The notes beneath the pieces are model-generated. The model did no database searches. It was given only the letters and a program-made list of their open reading frames with translations, and was not told where the DNA came from. The position numbers and the translations under genes were made by a program. A stretch of DNA of 64,000 bases from UMGS172 sp964424555 (lineage in GTDB: Bacteria; Bacillota; Clostridia; Oscillospirales; Acutalibacteraceae): the NCBI GenBank assembly GCA_964424555.1, contig CAYRIX010000005.1, positions 1 through 64,000 of the forward strand, in the 5' to 3' direction. Each line of letters starts with the position of its first letter. Within the stretch, counting starts at the first letter, position 1. Shown piece by piece: positions 48,945-58,227 of the stretch.

Positions 48945-50342
48945 ATGAAAAACAGTATTAAAAAGACATTGTGCTTAATCTGCGCTTTGGCACTGATTTT
49001 TGCTTTGGCTGCCTGTGGCGGTAGCGACAGTGATACCGCAAGCAAGAATAGCACATCTTCTGAAGAAGGCGATGTCAGTGCTACTACACCTTCCGTCGAG
49101 AAGGGCTCAAAGTACGATGATCCGAACTGGAATCCGTATGCTACCATTTCGGACAGCATTAAGGGCAGCACAGTCCGTTTTGCGACGTGGGTAGACCACA
49201 CACAGACAGAGGGCGCAGTTCCTATGTCGACCTTCGAGCAGGATACAGGACTTAAGCTTTCCTTGTTCACCGTTCCTGAATCGGGCTATGTCAACAACAT
49301 TATGACCAAAATGGCTTCGGGCGATATTCCTGATGTTTTTGTTAACAACTCAGGCTCGACCGATTTCCCTGTGACATTGCAGATAGCATCTCCTATCAAC
49401 AAGGTATCTACCGTTGATCTTCAGGAGCCCATCTGGGATCAGACCATGCTCGAAACTGCTACTATTGAGGGCAATGTATACATGGTCAATACCATAGGTT
49501 CTCCTTGGTCGGGTTCTAACCTTGTTTACTACAACAAGAGAATCTTCCAAGAAAACGGTTTCAAAACTCCTGAGGCTTATTTCGAGGAGGGCACATGGAC
49601 TTGGGATAACCTCCTTAAGTGTGCTAAGAACATTAAGACTCTCGGCGACGACTACAAGGGTATCTATGTTTCTTCGGACGACTTCATCTCATCCTTGGGA
49701 ACAGGCTTTATGAAGTACGACTATAAGACAGGCCGTTTCACCAGCGGTGTTAACGACAACCGTCTGCTCGAGGGCTATCAGTGGTATGCTGATGCACGTG
49801 ACGAGGGCTTGCTTGACGGCTCGGTTGCAAGCTTCATGCAGGGCAAGTGCGCTCTTGTTGTCCGTGGACCCTACGGCCTTAAGACCAATGGCTATTTCAT
49901 AGATATGGATCAGAGCGATATCGGTTATACATACCTTCCCTCTTGGGAGGAGGGTGAAGGCTTTATCACCTCGGCTGTTTACCGTATGTACGGAATTATC
50001 GACGGTGCGCCCAATGCTGATGCAGCAGGCTACTTCATCCGCTATTGGCTCGACCCCGCTAACTACGATCTTAACAATGCATTTATCTCGGTCGATGCAG
50101 GTAACTTCTATTATTCACTTACCAACATCCCCGCAACCGAGAAATACTTCCCCAGAGACTATTCATGTCTTGCACTTATAGGTGAAGCCAGCAACTCGCT
50201 GTACACCAAGGTAAGACAGGTATCCTCTGCAGGTGTTAAGACCGCTATTGATGAGGTATCGAACGTCGTTGACAAGGCCGTTAGTTCTGCTAACGAAGTT
50301 ATTGTCAAGAAGCTTGAAGACGACCGCAAAAACTACAACTGA
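48945..50342 (+). CDS. ABC transporter extracellular sugar-binding lipoprotein (orphan)
   Basis: A 465-residue lipoprotein. The signal ends with the lipobox LAAC (C24), followed by a Gly/Ser/Asp/Thr linker. The mature part (STFEQDTGLKLSLFTVP, MASGDIPDVFVNNSG, GYQWYADARDEGL) fits family 1 solute-binding proteins for oligosaccharides. No permease or ATPase gene follows; a strong terminator ends the unit, so the permeases must lie elsewhere. Divergent from the GH3/pgmB pair, which may degrade the imported sugar. Confidence 0.92.
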   Translation: MKNSIKKTLCLICALALIFALAACGGSDSDTASKNSTSSEEGDVSATTPSVEKGSKYDDPNWNPYATISDSIKGSTVRFATWVDHTQTEGAVPMSTFEQDTGLKLSLFTVPESGYVNNIMTKMASGDIPDVFVNNSGSTDFPVTLQIASPINKVSTVDLQEPIWDQTMLETATIEGNVYMVNTIGSPWSGSNLVYYNKRIFQENGFKTPEAYFEEGTWTWDNLLKCAKNIKTLGDDYKGIYVSSDDFISSLGTGFMKYDYKTGRFTSGVNDNRLLEGYQWYADARDEGLLDGSVASFMQGKCALVVRGPYGLKTNGYFIDMDQSDIGYTYLPSWEEGEGFITSAVYRMYGIIDGAPNADAAGYFIRYWLDPANYDLNNAFISVDAGNFYYSLTNIPATEKYFPRDYSCLALIGEASNSLYTKVRQVSSAGVKTAIDEVSNVVDKAVSSANEVIVKKLEDDRKNYN

Positions 50343-50370
50343 TATTAGCAGTTAAACTGTAATGCAGACA

Positions 50371-50407
50371 GCGACACCGCCCAAGAAGACTTGGGCGGTG
50401 TCGTTTT
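50371..50407 (+). terminator. Solute-binding protein gene terminator
   Basis: GACACCGCCCAAG and CTTGGGCGGTGTC, perfect 13-bp stem with an AAGA loop, then GTTTTG. Confidence 0.9.
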
Positions 50408-50433
50408 GTGTTGTGAAGATAAGAAGATAATAA

Positions 50434-50466
50434 GAAAAAAGAGACCCCGTGGAAACGGAGTCTCTT
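50434..50466 (-). terminator. Terminator of the 48-aa protein gene
   Basis: GAGACTCCGT and ACGGGGTCTC, 10-bp stem with one wobble, followed on the minus strand by TTTTTT. Confidence 0.8.
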
Positions 50467-50480
50467 CAAATGAGTTGGGA

Positions 50481-50627
50481 TTAATCGTCTGCACCCATTT
50501 CGCATTCGATGTAGTTCTCTTCGTCCTCTTCAGCAAGGAAGCGGGTAACGAATACTGCGATACCTGCAACAGCGGCTGCAACGGCAACAACTGTGCCAAC
50601 GATCCAAAGAACATGCTTAAGTTTCAT
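50481..50627 (-). CDS. Single-pass membrane microprotein, 48 aa
   Basis: A complete 48-codon gene with AAGGTGAC seven bases before the ATG and its own terminator. MKLKHVLWIVGTVV begins one membrane helix (about 6-28), followed by an acidic tail ending EEDEENYIECEMGADD. The N-terminal positive and C-terminal acidic charges favour an N-in or signal-anchor topology. Not recognised; the acidic tail resembles many short stress- or envelope-associated proteins in Clostridia. Confidence 0.7.
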   Translation of the reverse strand: MKLKHVLWIVGTVVAVAAAVAGIAVFVTRFLAEEDEENYIECEMGADD

Positions 50628-50748
50628 ATATGTCACCTTCCGTTTGATTTACTTTTGTTTATTATAACCCGAAATTTCTAAATTGTCAATACGGCTCAAA
50701 TAATTTATATATCGGTAATATTTATAAGTTTAAATAGAAAATTATTTC

Positions 50749-50777
50749 TTGACATTGCCATGCGCATTCGGTATAAT
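50749..50777 (+). promoter_or_regulatory. greA promoter
   Basis: Consensus TTGACA and TATAAT with a 17-bp spacer, 70 bases before greA. Confidence 0.8.
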
Positions 50778-50847
50778 ATTCATAATGCTTATTTTGGTTC
50801 AGTATGCGTATAAATAGAATAACACAAATTGAAAGGTTGTATTATTT

Positions 50848-51321
50848 ATGTCTAAGGCTGTACTTTTAACTTCAGAGGGTCTTAAGGCTCTGCAGGACGA
50901 GCTCGAGAACCTTAAAACAGTTACCCGTAACGAGATCGCCGAAAAAATCAAAATCGCCCGCGGTTTCGGAGATCTTTCCGAGAACTCTGAGTATGATGAG
51001 GCAAAGAACGAACAGGCCAAGATAGAGGCCAGAATTGTTGAGCTTGAGGCAATGCTCAAAAACGCTCAGGTAATTGATGACATGGATATTGCCGAGGGTA
51101 CTATTACTATCGGCTGTACCGTTAAGCTTTATGACGAGGAGTTCGACGAGAACATCGTTTACACCATCGTCGGTTCGGCCGAGTCCAACCCCGAAGAATT
51201 CAAGATTTCTGATGAGTCACCCGTAGGCGCCGCTTTGATCGGTCATGTCGCAGGTGATGAGGTGACGGTCGTTTGTGAGGCAGGTCATCTCAAGTTCAAG
51301 ATACTTGATGTTGCCAGATAA
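50848..51321 (+). CDS. greA: Transcription elongation factor GreA
   Basis: A 157-residue cleavage factor that rescues backtracked RNA polymerase. The N-terminal coiled coil (about 1-75) carries the acidic tip GDLSENSEYDEAK, and the C-terminal FKBP-like domain reads SPVGAALIGHVAGDEV. Length typical. AAAGG precedes the start. It leads an operon with lysS, a common clostridial pair. Confidence 0.97.
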   Translation: MSKAVLLTSEGLKALQDELENLKTVTRNEIAEKIKIARGFGDLSENSEYDEAKNEQAKIEARIVELEAMLKNAQVIDDMDIAEGTITIGCTVKLYDEEFDENIVYTIVGSAESNPEEFKISDESPVGAALIGHVAGDEVTVVCEAGHLKFKILDVAR

Positions 51322-51347
51322 ATCCCACACTTTAAGGATGTGTAAAA

Positions 51348-52841
51348 ATGGAAAAGAACAATAACCCTGCACCTCAGCAGGATCTTAACGAGATACTTCG
51401 TATCCGCCGTGAAAAGCTTGCCGAACTGCAGGAGGCAGGCAAGGACCCGTTCCAAATCACCAAGTATGACGTTACTCACCACAGTGTTGAGGTGAAGGCC
51501 GATTTTGACGCTTTGGAGGGCAAGACCGTTTCGGTTGCAGGCCGCATGATGTCCAAGCGCGTTATGGGCAAGGCTTCCTTCTGCAACGTGCAGGACCGTG
51601 ACGGCTCTATTCAGGCCTATGTTGCCAGAGACAGCATCGGCGAAGAGTCGTATAAGGAATTCAAACGCATGGATATCGGTGATATCGTCGGTATAGTTGG
51701 CGAGGTGTTCAAGACTAAGACCGGAGAGATAAGTGTTCATGCGTCTTCGGTCACCCTGCTCTCCAAGAGTTTGCAGGTTTTGCCTGAAAAGTTCCATGGA
51801 CTTACCAATACCGATATGCGCTACCGTCAGCGCTATGTTGACCTCATTATGAATCAGGAGGTCAAGGATACCTTTATTAAGCGTACAAAGATAATCCGTG
51901 CTATACGTAATTACCTCGATGAACGTGGCTTTATGGAGGTAGAGACGCCTATGCTGGTTTCCAACGCAGGCGGTGCCGCTGCCCGTCCGTTTGAGACCCA
52001 CTTTAATGCCCTTGATGAGGATGTTAAGCTTCGTATTTCACTTGAGCTGTATCTGAAGCGTCTTATCGTCGGCGGACTTGAAAAGGTTTATGAAATAGGA
52101 CGTGTTTTCCGTAATGAGGGTCTTGATACCCGTCATAACCCCGAGTTTACTTTGATGGAGCTTTATCAGGCGTATACCGATTACCACGGTATGATGGATC
52201 TTACTGAGAATCTGTTCCGTCACCTTGCTAATGAGGTCTGCGGAAGCGAGGTCATTCCTTACGGCGAGCACATGATCGATTTCTCTAAACCTTTTGAGAG
52301 ACTTACCATGATAGATGCCGTTAAGAAGTATGCTAATGTAGATTTCACCGATATCAAGACCGATGCCGAGGCCAAGGCTCTTGCCGATAAGCATGAGGTT
52401 CATTACGAGGATCGACATACCAAGGGCGATATCCTCAACCTGTTCTTTGAGGAGTTTGTTGAGCATAATCTCATTCAGCCTACATTTGTTATGGATCATC
52501 CTGTTGAGATATCTCCGCTTACCAAGCGTAAGCCTGAGAATCCCGATTATGTGGAGCGCTTTGAGCTGTTCTGTAACGGTTGGGAGATGTGCAATGCATA
52601 TTCTGAGCTGAACGACCCTATCGATCAGCGTCACCGCTTTGAGGAACAGGAGAAGATGTTTGCCGCAGGTGATGAAGAGGCCAACCATACCGATGAGGAC
52701 TTTCTTAATGCTTTGGAGCACGGTATGCCCCCAACAGGCGGTATAGGTTACGGTATCGATCGTTTGACCATGCTGTTGACCAATTCTCCCGCTATAAGAG
52801 ATGTAATTTTGTTCCCGACGATGAAACAACTTGACAAATAA
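51348..52841 (+). CDS. lysS: Lysyl-tRNA synthetase (class II)
   Basis: A 497-residue enzyme that charges tRNA-Lys. An OB-fold anticodon domain (about 60-160) precedes the catalytic domain with motif 1 (FMEVETPML), motif 2 (FRNEGLDTRHNPEFT) and motif 3 (GIGYGIDRLTM). Length typical (about 500). AAGGATG lies before the ATG. Follows greA by 26 bases. Confidence 0.98.
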   Translation: MEKNNNPAPQQDLNEILRIRREKLAELQEAGKDPFQITKYDVTHHSVEVKADFDALEGKTVSVAGRMMSKRVMGKASFCNVQDRDGSIQAYVARDSIGEESYKEFKRMDIGDIVGIVGEVFKTKTGEISVHASSVTLLSKSLQVLPEKFHGLTNTDMRYRQRYVDLIMNQEVKDTFIKRTKIIRAIRNYLDERGFMEVETPMLVSNAGGAAARPFETHFNALDEDVKLRISLELYLKRLIVGGLEKVYEIGRVFRNEGLDTRHNPEFTLMELYQAYTDYHGMMDLTENLFRHLANEVCGSEVIPYGEHMIDFSKPFERLTMIDAVKKYANVDFTDIKTDAEAKALADKHEVHYEDRHTKGDILNLFFEEFVEHNLIQPTFVMDHPVEISPLTKRKPENPDYVERFELFCNGWEMCNAYSELNDPIDQRHRFEEQEKMFAAGDEEANHTDEDFLNALEHGMPPTGGIGYGIDRLTMLLTNSPAIRDVILFPTMKQLDK

Positions 52842-52859
52842 GCAATTTGAAGTTAGTAG

Positions 52860-52897
52860 CTGCCGAGACGGTAAAAGTTAGATTACTGTCTCGGCAG
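52860..52897 (+). terminator. Hairpin after lysS, possible terminator
   Basis: CTGCCGAGACGGTAA and TTACTGTCTCGGCAG form a 15-bp stem with one wobble, but only TGATTT follows, so termination by this hairpin alone is uncertain. Confidence 0.45.
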
Positions 52898-53027
52898 TGA
52901 TTTATCAGCAACAACAAGTTATGTGTGATTATTCGGTGCTGATACTGTGTGGATTTATGTGAAAGGTCAATAAACGCACGTTTGAGAATAGCATATTTGG
53001 GGTTTTTGTAAAAAATAAAATTTAGTC

Positions 53028-53056
53028 TTGACAAAGCGTGACTCGGTATATATAAT
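53028..53056 (+). promoter_or_regulatory. Promoter of yceD-rpmF
   Basis: Consensus TTGACA and TATAAT with a 17-bp spacer, 30 bases before the yceD start. Confidence 0.8.
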
Positions 53057-53085
53057 ATTCTGTGTGACAATTTGAGGTGAGTGGT

Positions 53086-53583
53086 ATGATTCTTGATTTA
53101 AGGTCACTTTTTGTAAATGACGGCGAGACTCTTCCGCTCGATTGTCGGTTCGATATGAGTGAGGTCGATTTTTATGGGACATGCCCTTTAAAATCGCCTG
53201 TTTCCGTTAAGGGAAGTGCATTCAGCCGTGCCGGCATTGTAACACTATCGGTGGAATGTGATTGCGAATACACTGCTCCATGTGACCGTTGCGGTGGCAT
53301 GGCAGTTAAGCATTACAACGTACCGATAGAGCGTGTTCTCGTCAGTCAGCTTGAAAACGACGAGAATGACGAAATAATCCTTGTGCAGGATTTTAAGCTC
53401 GACCTATACGAATTGGTATATACCGAGGTCGTATTGGCTATGCCGAGCAAGCATCTTTGCACGAAGGATTGTAAAGGCTTGTGTCAGGAGTGCGGAAAAA
53501 ACCTGAATGACGGTCCTTGTGGCTGTGCTACCAAAAAGGTTGATCCGAGACTTTCGGCACTGTCTAAACTGCTTGAGAATTAA
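53086..53583 (+). CDS. yceD: YceD/DUF177 family protein
   Basis: A 165-residue protein of the DUF177 family, found beside rpmF in most bacteria and linked to 23S rRNA accumulation. Cys pairs in CDCEYTAPCDRC and HLCTKDCKGLCQECGKNLNDGPC suggest zinc binding. ATG 53086 has GAGGTGA five bases upstream; the GTG at 53077 lies too near that site. rpmF follows after 25 bases. Confidence 0.92.
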   Translation: MILDLRSLFVNDGETLPLDCRFDMSEVDFYGTCPLKSPVSVKGSAFSRAGIVTLSVECDCEYTAPCDRCGGMAVKHYNVPIERVLVSQLENDENDEIILVQDFKLDLYELVYTEVVLAMPSKHLCTKDCKGLCQECGKNLNDGPCGCATKKVDPRLSALSKLLEN

Positions 53584-53608
53584 CTGAAGATTTAAGGAGG
53601 CGCTGAAA

Positions 53609-53791
53609 ATGGCAGTTCCCAAGAGAAAAACAGGTAAAGCAAGAAAGAACAAGAGACGTTCTAATGTTTGGAAAATGAGTGCTCCGACACTTGTAAAGTG
53701 CAACCACTGCGGTGAGTACAAGAGACCTCACAGAGTTTGCCCTGCTTGCGGATTCTACAATGATCGTGAAGTAGTTAAGGTTGAGGCATAA
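53609..53791 (+). CDS. rpmF: 50S ribosomal protein L32
   Basis: A 60-residue ribosomal protein. AVPKRKTGKARKNKRRSN is the classical start, and the zinc ribbon C31-X2-C34-X9-C44-X2-C47 is intact, so this is the zinc-binding form. AAGGAGG precedes the start. Confidence 0.98.
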   Translation: MAVPKRKTGKARKNKRRSNVWKMSAPTLVKCNHCGEYKRPHRVCPACGFYNDREVVKVEA

Positions 53792-53807
53792 GTTTACAAG
53801 AGGCTTT

Positions 53808-53839
53808 GAGGGAAGGAGTCATCCTTCCCTCATTTTTTT
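53808..53839 (+). terminator. rpmF terminator
   Basis: GAGGGAAGGA and TCCTTCCCTC, perfect 10-bp stem, followed by ATTTTTTT. Confidence 0.9.
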
Positions 53840-53864
53840 AAGATATTTGAAGGGAGTGTAGGCC

Positions 53865-55163
53865 TTGGCAGTTGTTATTTCGGGTGTCAGTAAGGGTTCG
53901 CCTGCCGCAAAGGCAGGACTACTATCGGGCGAGACCTTGCTGGAGCTTAACGGTAACGAGATAGTTGATGTGCTTGACTACCGTTTTTATCAGAACGAGC
54001 GTGTGCTTTCGGTAAAGGTGCTGTCGGCTGACGGCAATGAGCGTTCGGTTACCGTAAAAAAAGGTGAATACGACGAGCTGGGGCTTTTGTTTGAGACCTA
54101 TCTTATGGACAAACAGCACTCCTGCCGCAACAACTGCATCTTCTGCTTTATCGACCAGTTGCCGAAGGGTATGCGTGATTCGTTGTATTTCAAGGACGAC
54201 GATTCAAGAATGTCTTTTTTGTTCGGCAACTATATCACTCTCACCAACCTGACCGAGCACGAGATAGAGCGTATCATAAAACTGCATATAAGTCCCGTTA
54301 ATGTATCGGTGCATACCACAAATCCTCAACTGCGTGTTAAAATGATGGGTAACCGCTTTGCGGGGGAGTCGTTGGATATTTTATGGCGCTTTTGTAAGGC
54401 GGGTATCAAGGTCAACTGTCAGTTGGTTTTGGTTTCGGGATTTAATGACGGAGACGAGCTCCGCCGAAGCTTCGGCGACCTTATTAAGCATCCGTCAATA
54501 GCAAGTATTGCTTGCGTGCCTGTGGGATTGACGGGACATAGAGATGGATTATGTGAACTTGAACCATTTAATAAGCAAACAGCCGCTGCGGTGGTGGATA
54601 TCGCCGAGGAATTCGGTCAAAAAACGGTAGAGCTTTACGGCGAACGCCGTGTTTTTGCGGCCGATGAATTTTATCTCACCGCTGAAAGACCCATGCCGGA
54701 GGCTGACTTCTATGGTGATTTCTTACAACTTGAAAATGGCGTAGGAATGTGGGCAATGCTGAAATCGGAATGTGAAGAGGCATTGGATGATTACGATTCA
54801 CCCGAAACCGAGCGTAATATCACACTTGCAACGGGTGAGGCGGCATATCCTTTGATGCGAAATATTGTTGACAATGTGTCAAAAAAGTGGCATAATTTTA
54901 ATTGTAAAGCCCTTGCAATTAAAAACAACTATTTCGGCGGTAAGATAAACGTAACAGGTCTGCTTACGGGAACCGATATTATGGAGCAGTTAAAGGACTT
55001 GGAGCTGGGAACTGAGCTGCTTATATCTTCAAGCATGCTCCGTCACGAGGGTGACATGTTCCTTGACAGTGTAACTGTCGAAGAGGTTGAAAAACAACTG
55101 AATGTAAAAATAACTGTGGTCGAGAGTGACGGCTGGTCGCTGCTCGATGCACTTCACGGATAA
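53865..55163 (+). CDS. PDZ-radical SAM-DUF512 protein
   Basis: A 432-residue protein with an N-terminal PDZ-like domain (SKGSPAAKAGLLSGETLLELNG, about 5-65), a radical SAM cluster motif CRNNCIFC (C87, C91, C94) and a C-terminal DUF512 domain. This architecture is widespread in Clostridia and nearly always precedes der, as here; it has been proposed to act on ribosome or RNA modification but the reaction is not established. TTG 53865 follows AAGGGAG at about nine bases. It lies downstream of the rpmF terminator with no obvious promoter. Confidence 0.93.
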   Translation: MAVVISGVSKGSPAAKAGLLSGETLLELNGNEIVDVLDYRFYQNERVLSVKVLSADGNERSVTVKKGEYDELGLLFETYLMDKQHSCRNNCIFCFIDQLPKGMRDSLYFKDDDSRMSFLFGNYITLTNLTEHEIERIIKLHISPVNVSVHTTNPQLRVKMMGNRFAGESLDILWRFCKAGIKVNCQLVLVSGFNDGDELRRSFGDLIKHPSIASIACVPVGLTGHRDGLCELEPFNKQTAAAVVDIAEEFGQKTVELYGERRVFAADEFYLTAERPMPEADFYGDFLQLENGVGMWAMLKSECEEALDDYDSPETERNITLATGEAAYPLMRNIVDNVSKKWHNFNCKALAIKNNYFGGKINVTGLLTGTDIMEQLKDLELGTELLISSSMLRHEGDMFLDSVTVEEVEKQLNVKITVVESDGWSLLDALHG

Positions 55164-55175
55164 GGAGGTAGCAAA

Positions 55176-56510
55176 TTGGCTAAACCCGTAGTTGCAGTTG
55201 TGGGACGCCCCAATGTAGGAAAATCCACACTGTTCAATAAGCTTTGCGGCAAACGTCTGTCTATTGTTGATGACACACCCGGTGTCACCCGTGACCGTAT
55301 CTTCGGTAATGCCGAATGGTTGGGCAAGAATTTCATGCTGATAGATACCGGTGGTATCGAGCCCAAGACCGATGATATTATATTAAAGAAAATGCGTGCT
55401 CAGGCAGAACTGGCTATAGATACTGCCTCGGTTATTATATTTGTTACAGATCTCAAAAGCGGTGTTACGGCATCGGATAATGAGGTTGCCGCAATGCTGC
55501 AGAAAAGCGGTAAGCCTGTTGTACTTTGCGTTAACAAGTGTGACCGCTTGGGTGAGCAACCGCTTGAGTTTTATGAGTTTTATAACCTTGGTTTGGGTGA
55601 CCCCGTTGCGGTGTCGTCGGTTCACGGACACGGCACGGGAGACCTCTTGGACCGAGTTTTTGAGCACATCCCCGAAGCTGATTTTGAAGAGGAGGACGAG
55701 GATGTTATAAACGTCGCAGTCATAGGCAAGCCGAACGCAGGTAAATCCTCACTGATAAATAATATCAGCGGTGAGGAGCGTGTTATCGTTTCGGATGTTG
55801 CAGGCACTACCAGAGATGCCATCGACACACTCGTTGAGGTAGGCGGTCAAAAGTATAATTTTACCGACACTGCAGGTATTCGCCGCAAGTCCAAGGTCGA
55901 TGACGATATCGAAAAATACAGCGTAATGCGTGCCAAAATGGCCATTGAGCGTTCGGATGTATGCGTTATTATGATAGATGCGACCGAGGGCTTCACCGAG
56001 CAGGACTCCAAGGTTGCAGGTCTTGCAATGGAGCAGGGCAAGGCGGCCATTATTGCCGTTAACAAATGGGATATTGTTGAGAAAGACGGCAAAACGATGG
56101 ACAGTATGAGAAAATCGCTCATGCAGGATTTTTCATTTATGCCGTATGCACCGATCATCTTCATTTCGGCTAAAACGGGTCAGCGTGTCGACCGTCTGTT
56201 TGAGCTTATCAAGTTTGTTTATTCGCAGAATACAATGCGAATCTCAACAGGTATGCTGAATGATATTCTAGCCGAGGCTACTGCACGTGTACAACCGCCG
56301 TCGGATAAGGGTAAGAGACTTAAGATATACTACATGACTCAAGCTTCGACCAAGCCGCCGACATTTGTTTTCTTTTGCAACCGTGAGGAGCTTTTCCACT
56401 TCTCATATCAGAGATATCTTGAAAATCAGATCCGTTCCACCTTTGGTCTTGAGGGCACACCCGTTCGGTTTGTAATACGTGAACGAGGTGACGGCAAGAC
56501 CAAGGCGTAA
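55176..56510 (+). CDS. der: Ribosome assembly GTPase Der (EngA)
   Basis: A 444-residue protein with two tandem GTPase domains, P-loops GRPNVGKST (10-18) and GKPNAGKSS, both followed by DT(G/A)GI, and a C-terminal KH-like domain. It is needed for 50S assembly. TTG 55176 has AAGGAGG at proper spacing. Twelve bases after the DUF512 gene. Confidence 0.98.
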   Translation: MAKPVVAVVGRPNVGKSTLFNKLCGKRLSIVDDTPGVTRDRIFGNAEWLGKNFMLIDTGGIEPKTDDIILKKMRAQAELAIDTASVIIFVTDLKSGVTASDNEVAAMLQKSGKPVVLCVNKCDRLGEQPLEFYEFYNLGLGDPVAVSSVHGHGTGDLLDRVFEHIPEADFEEEDEDVINVAVIGKPNAGKSSLINNISGEERVIVSDVAGTTRDAIDTLVEVGGQKYNFTDTAGIRRKSKVDDDIEKYSVMRAKMAIERSDVCVIMIDATEGFTEQDSKVAGLAMEQGKAAIIAVNKWDIVEKDGKTMDSMRKSLMQDFSFMPYAPIIFISAKTGQRVDRLFELIKFVYSQNTMRISTGMLNDILAEATARVQPPSDKGKRLKIYYMTQASTKPPTFVFFCNREELFHFSYQRYLENQIRSTFGLEGTPVRFVIRERGDGKTKA

Positions 56511-56555
56511 AGTGAAATACAATCAGCTGTTTTTTGGAGATAAGGAGAATGTAAA

Positions 56556-57239
56556 ATGGCGTGGTTTATTTTAGTACTGACAATTATAGTTTCATATTGC
56601 GTAGGCAGTATCAACGGAGCAGTTGTTATTTCAACGGCTCACGGCGGTGACGACGTTCGCAAAGAGGGTAGCGGCAACGCAGGTATGACCAATATGATAC
56701 GCTCACGAGGTATCGTTCCCGGGCTTATCACCTTTGCAATAGATACCTTTAAAGGGACCATCGTTTGTCTGATTGCAAAGCTTTGGGTATTGCCGTATAT
56801 TTACTCGGCACTCGGCTTTGAGCTTTTGCGCCCTGAATACACCGTATATTACTGTGCGATAGCCTGTATTATCGGGCATGTGTATCCTGTATTTTTCGGT
56901 TTCAAGGGCGGAAAAGGTGTCTCAACAACGCTTGGTGTCGGTCTTGTGTGCTGTTGGCAGACAGCGGTTTTGGCGCTCAGTCTGTTTATCTTGTTGTTTG
57001 TTATAACCAAGATTGTTTCAGTGGGCTCATTGGCTGCTGCTGTGTCATTGCCGATACTAAATTACTTCTTTGCAACACGCATTGATGGCGCGCCTTATGC
57101 GGTGCTTATTCAGGTGTTGCTTATAATTGTAATGTCGCTCAATATGATTATCAGCCACCGTGCCAACATTGGACGGCTTATCCGTGGTGAGGAAAAGAAG
57201 CTGACCGCTAAAAAGAAGGAGCCAAAAAATGAGCAATAA
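56556..57239 (+). CDS. plsY: Acyl-phosphate:glycerol-3-phosphate acyltransferase
   Basis: A 227-residue membrane enzyme with about six helices that makes lysophosphatidic acid. Motifs GSGNAGMTNMIR, GHVYPVFFGFKGGKGVSTT and a lysine-rich tail fit PlsY, though GSINGAVVIS departs a little from the usual motif 1. AAGGAG lies before the ATG. It overlaps gpsA by 11 bases: PlsY uses the glycerol-3-phosphate that GpsA makes. Confidence 0.95.
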   Translation: MAWFILVLTIIVSYCVGSINGAVVISTAHGGDDVRKEGSGNAGMTNMIRSRGIVPGLITFAIDTFKGTIVCLIAKLWVLPYIYSALGFELLRPEYTVYYCAIACIIGHVYPVFFGFKGGKGVSTTLGVGLVCCWQTAVLALSLFILLFVITKIVSVGSLAAAVSLPILNYFFATRIDGAPYAVLIQVLLIIVMSLNMIISHRANIGRLIRGEEKKLTAKKKEPKNEQ

Positions 57240-58227
57240 GCTGACTGTTTTAGGCTCGGGCGGATGGGGTATTGCCTTGGCAGTTCATGCCTATAAAAAA
57301 GGCTTTAAGGTGACGCTTTGGTCACCCTTTGAGGCCGAGGTGTCGTCGCTGAATGCGACTCGTGAAAGCGAGAAACTGCTTAAGGGTGTAAAGATACCCG
57401 AGGATATTGATATCACAACCGATTTGAGCGTTGTCAACGGTTCCGATATCACCATTATCGCAACTCCGTCCTTTGCTGTAAGAGAGACCGCTGCAAGACT
57501 TAGAAATACCGATTGCGGTATCGTGGTAAATGTTGCAAAGGGCTTTGAAAAGGGAACCCAGAAGCTGCTTTCGGATGTCATAACAGAAGAACTGCCTGAC
57601 AAGGATATCGTCATTTTGTCAGGACCTTCTCACGCAGAGGAGGTCGCACGAGGTGTCGCAACAACGGTTGTTGCCGCATCTGAGAATATAGATGCCGCAA
57701 AGCAGGTGCAAGAGGCTCTTATCGGCTCTACATTTAGAATTTACACCAACCGTGATATAGTGGGTGTTGAGGTCGGTGGTGCTTTGAAAAACGTCATTGC
57801 CGTGTGTGCAGGCATCGCCAACGGTTTAGGTGTCGGAGATAACACGAGAGCGGCACTTATCACCCGAGGACTTGCCGAGATCGCACGTTTAGGTACTGCT
57901 ATGGGCGCAGAGACCAGCACCTTTATGGGACTTTCAGGACTTGGCGACCTTATTGTTACCTGTATGTCACAGCACAGCCGAAACAACCGCTTTGGTAACC
58001 TTGTGGGTAGCGGAATGTCGGTCAAGGAAGCACTCGAAACCGTCGGTACGGTTGAGGGCTATTACGCTGTTGAGATCGCTGTCCGTCTTGCCGAACAATA
58101 TATGGTCGATATGCCTTTGACGGCACAATGCTACAATATTTTATATAAGGGTGCACCTGCATCCGAGGCTATAAACAATCTCATGAACCGTCCGGGAAAA
58201 CATGAGGAAGAACGATGGCTGAGTTGA
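57229..58227 (+). CDS. gpsA: Glycerol-3-phosphate dehydrogenase [NAD(P)+]
   Basis: A 332-residue cytosolic enzyme that reduces dihydroxyacetone phosphate to sn-glycerol-3-phosphate for lipid synthesis. GSGGWGIALAV (9-19) is the nucleotide loop; SGPSHAEEVARG, GALKNVIAVCAG with the catalytic Lys, and GLSGLGDLIVTC are intact. AAGGAG precedes the start. It overlaps the next gene by 13 bases. Confidence 0.97.
   Translation: MSNKLTVLGSGGWGIALAVHAYKKGFKVTLWSPFEAEVSSLNATRESEKLLKGVKIPEDIDITTDLSVVNGSDITIIATPSFAVRETAARLRNTDCGIVVNVAKGFEKGTQKLLSDVITEELPDKDIVILSGPSHAEEVARGVATTVVAASENIDAAKQVQEALIGSTFRIYTNRDIVGVEVGGALKNVIAVCAGIANGLGVGDNTRAALITRGLAEIARLGTAMGAETSTFMGLSGLGDLIVTCMSQHSRNNRFGNLVGSGMSVKEALETVGTVEGYYAVEIAVRLAEQYMVDMPLTAQCYNILYKGAPASEAINNLMNRPGKHEEERWLS

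Noticed and set aside
52038..52829. 263-residue minus-strand frame opposite lysS
   Set aside because: Antisense shadow of a universally conserved gene.
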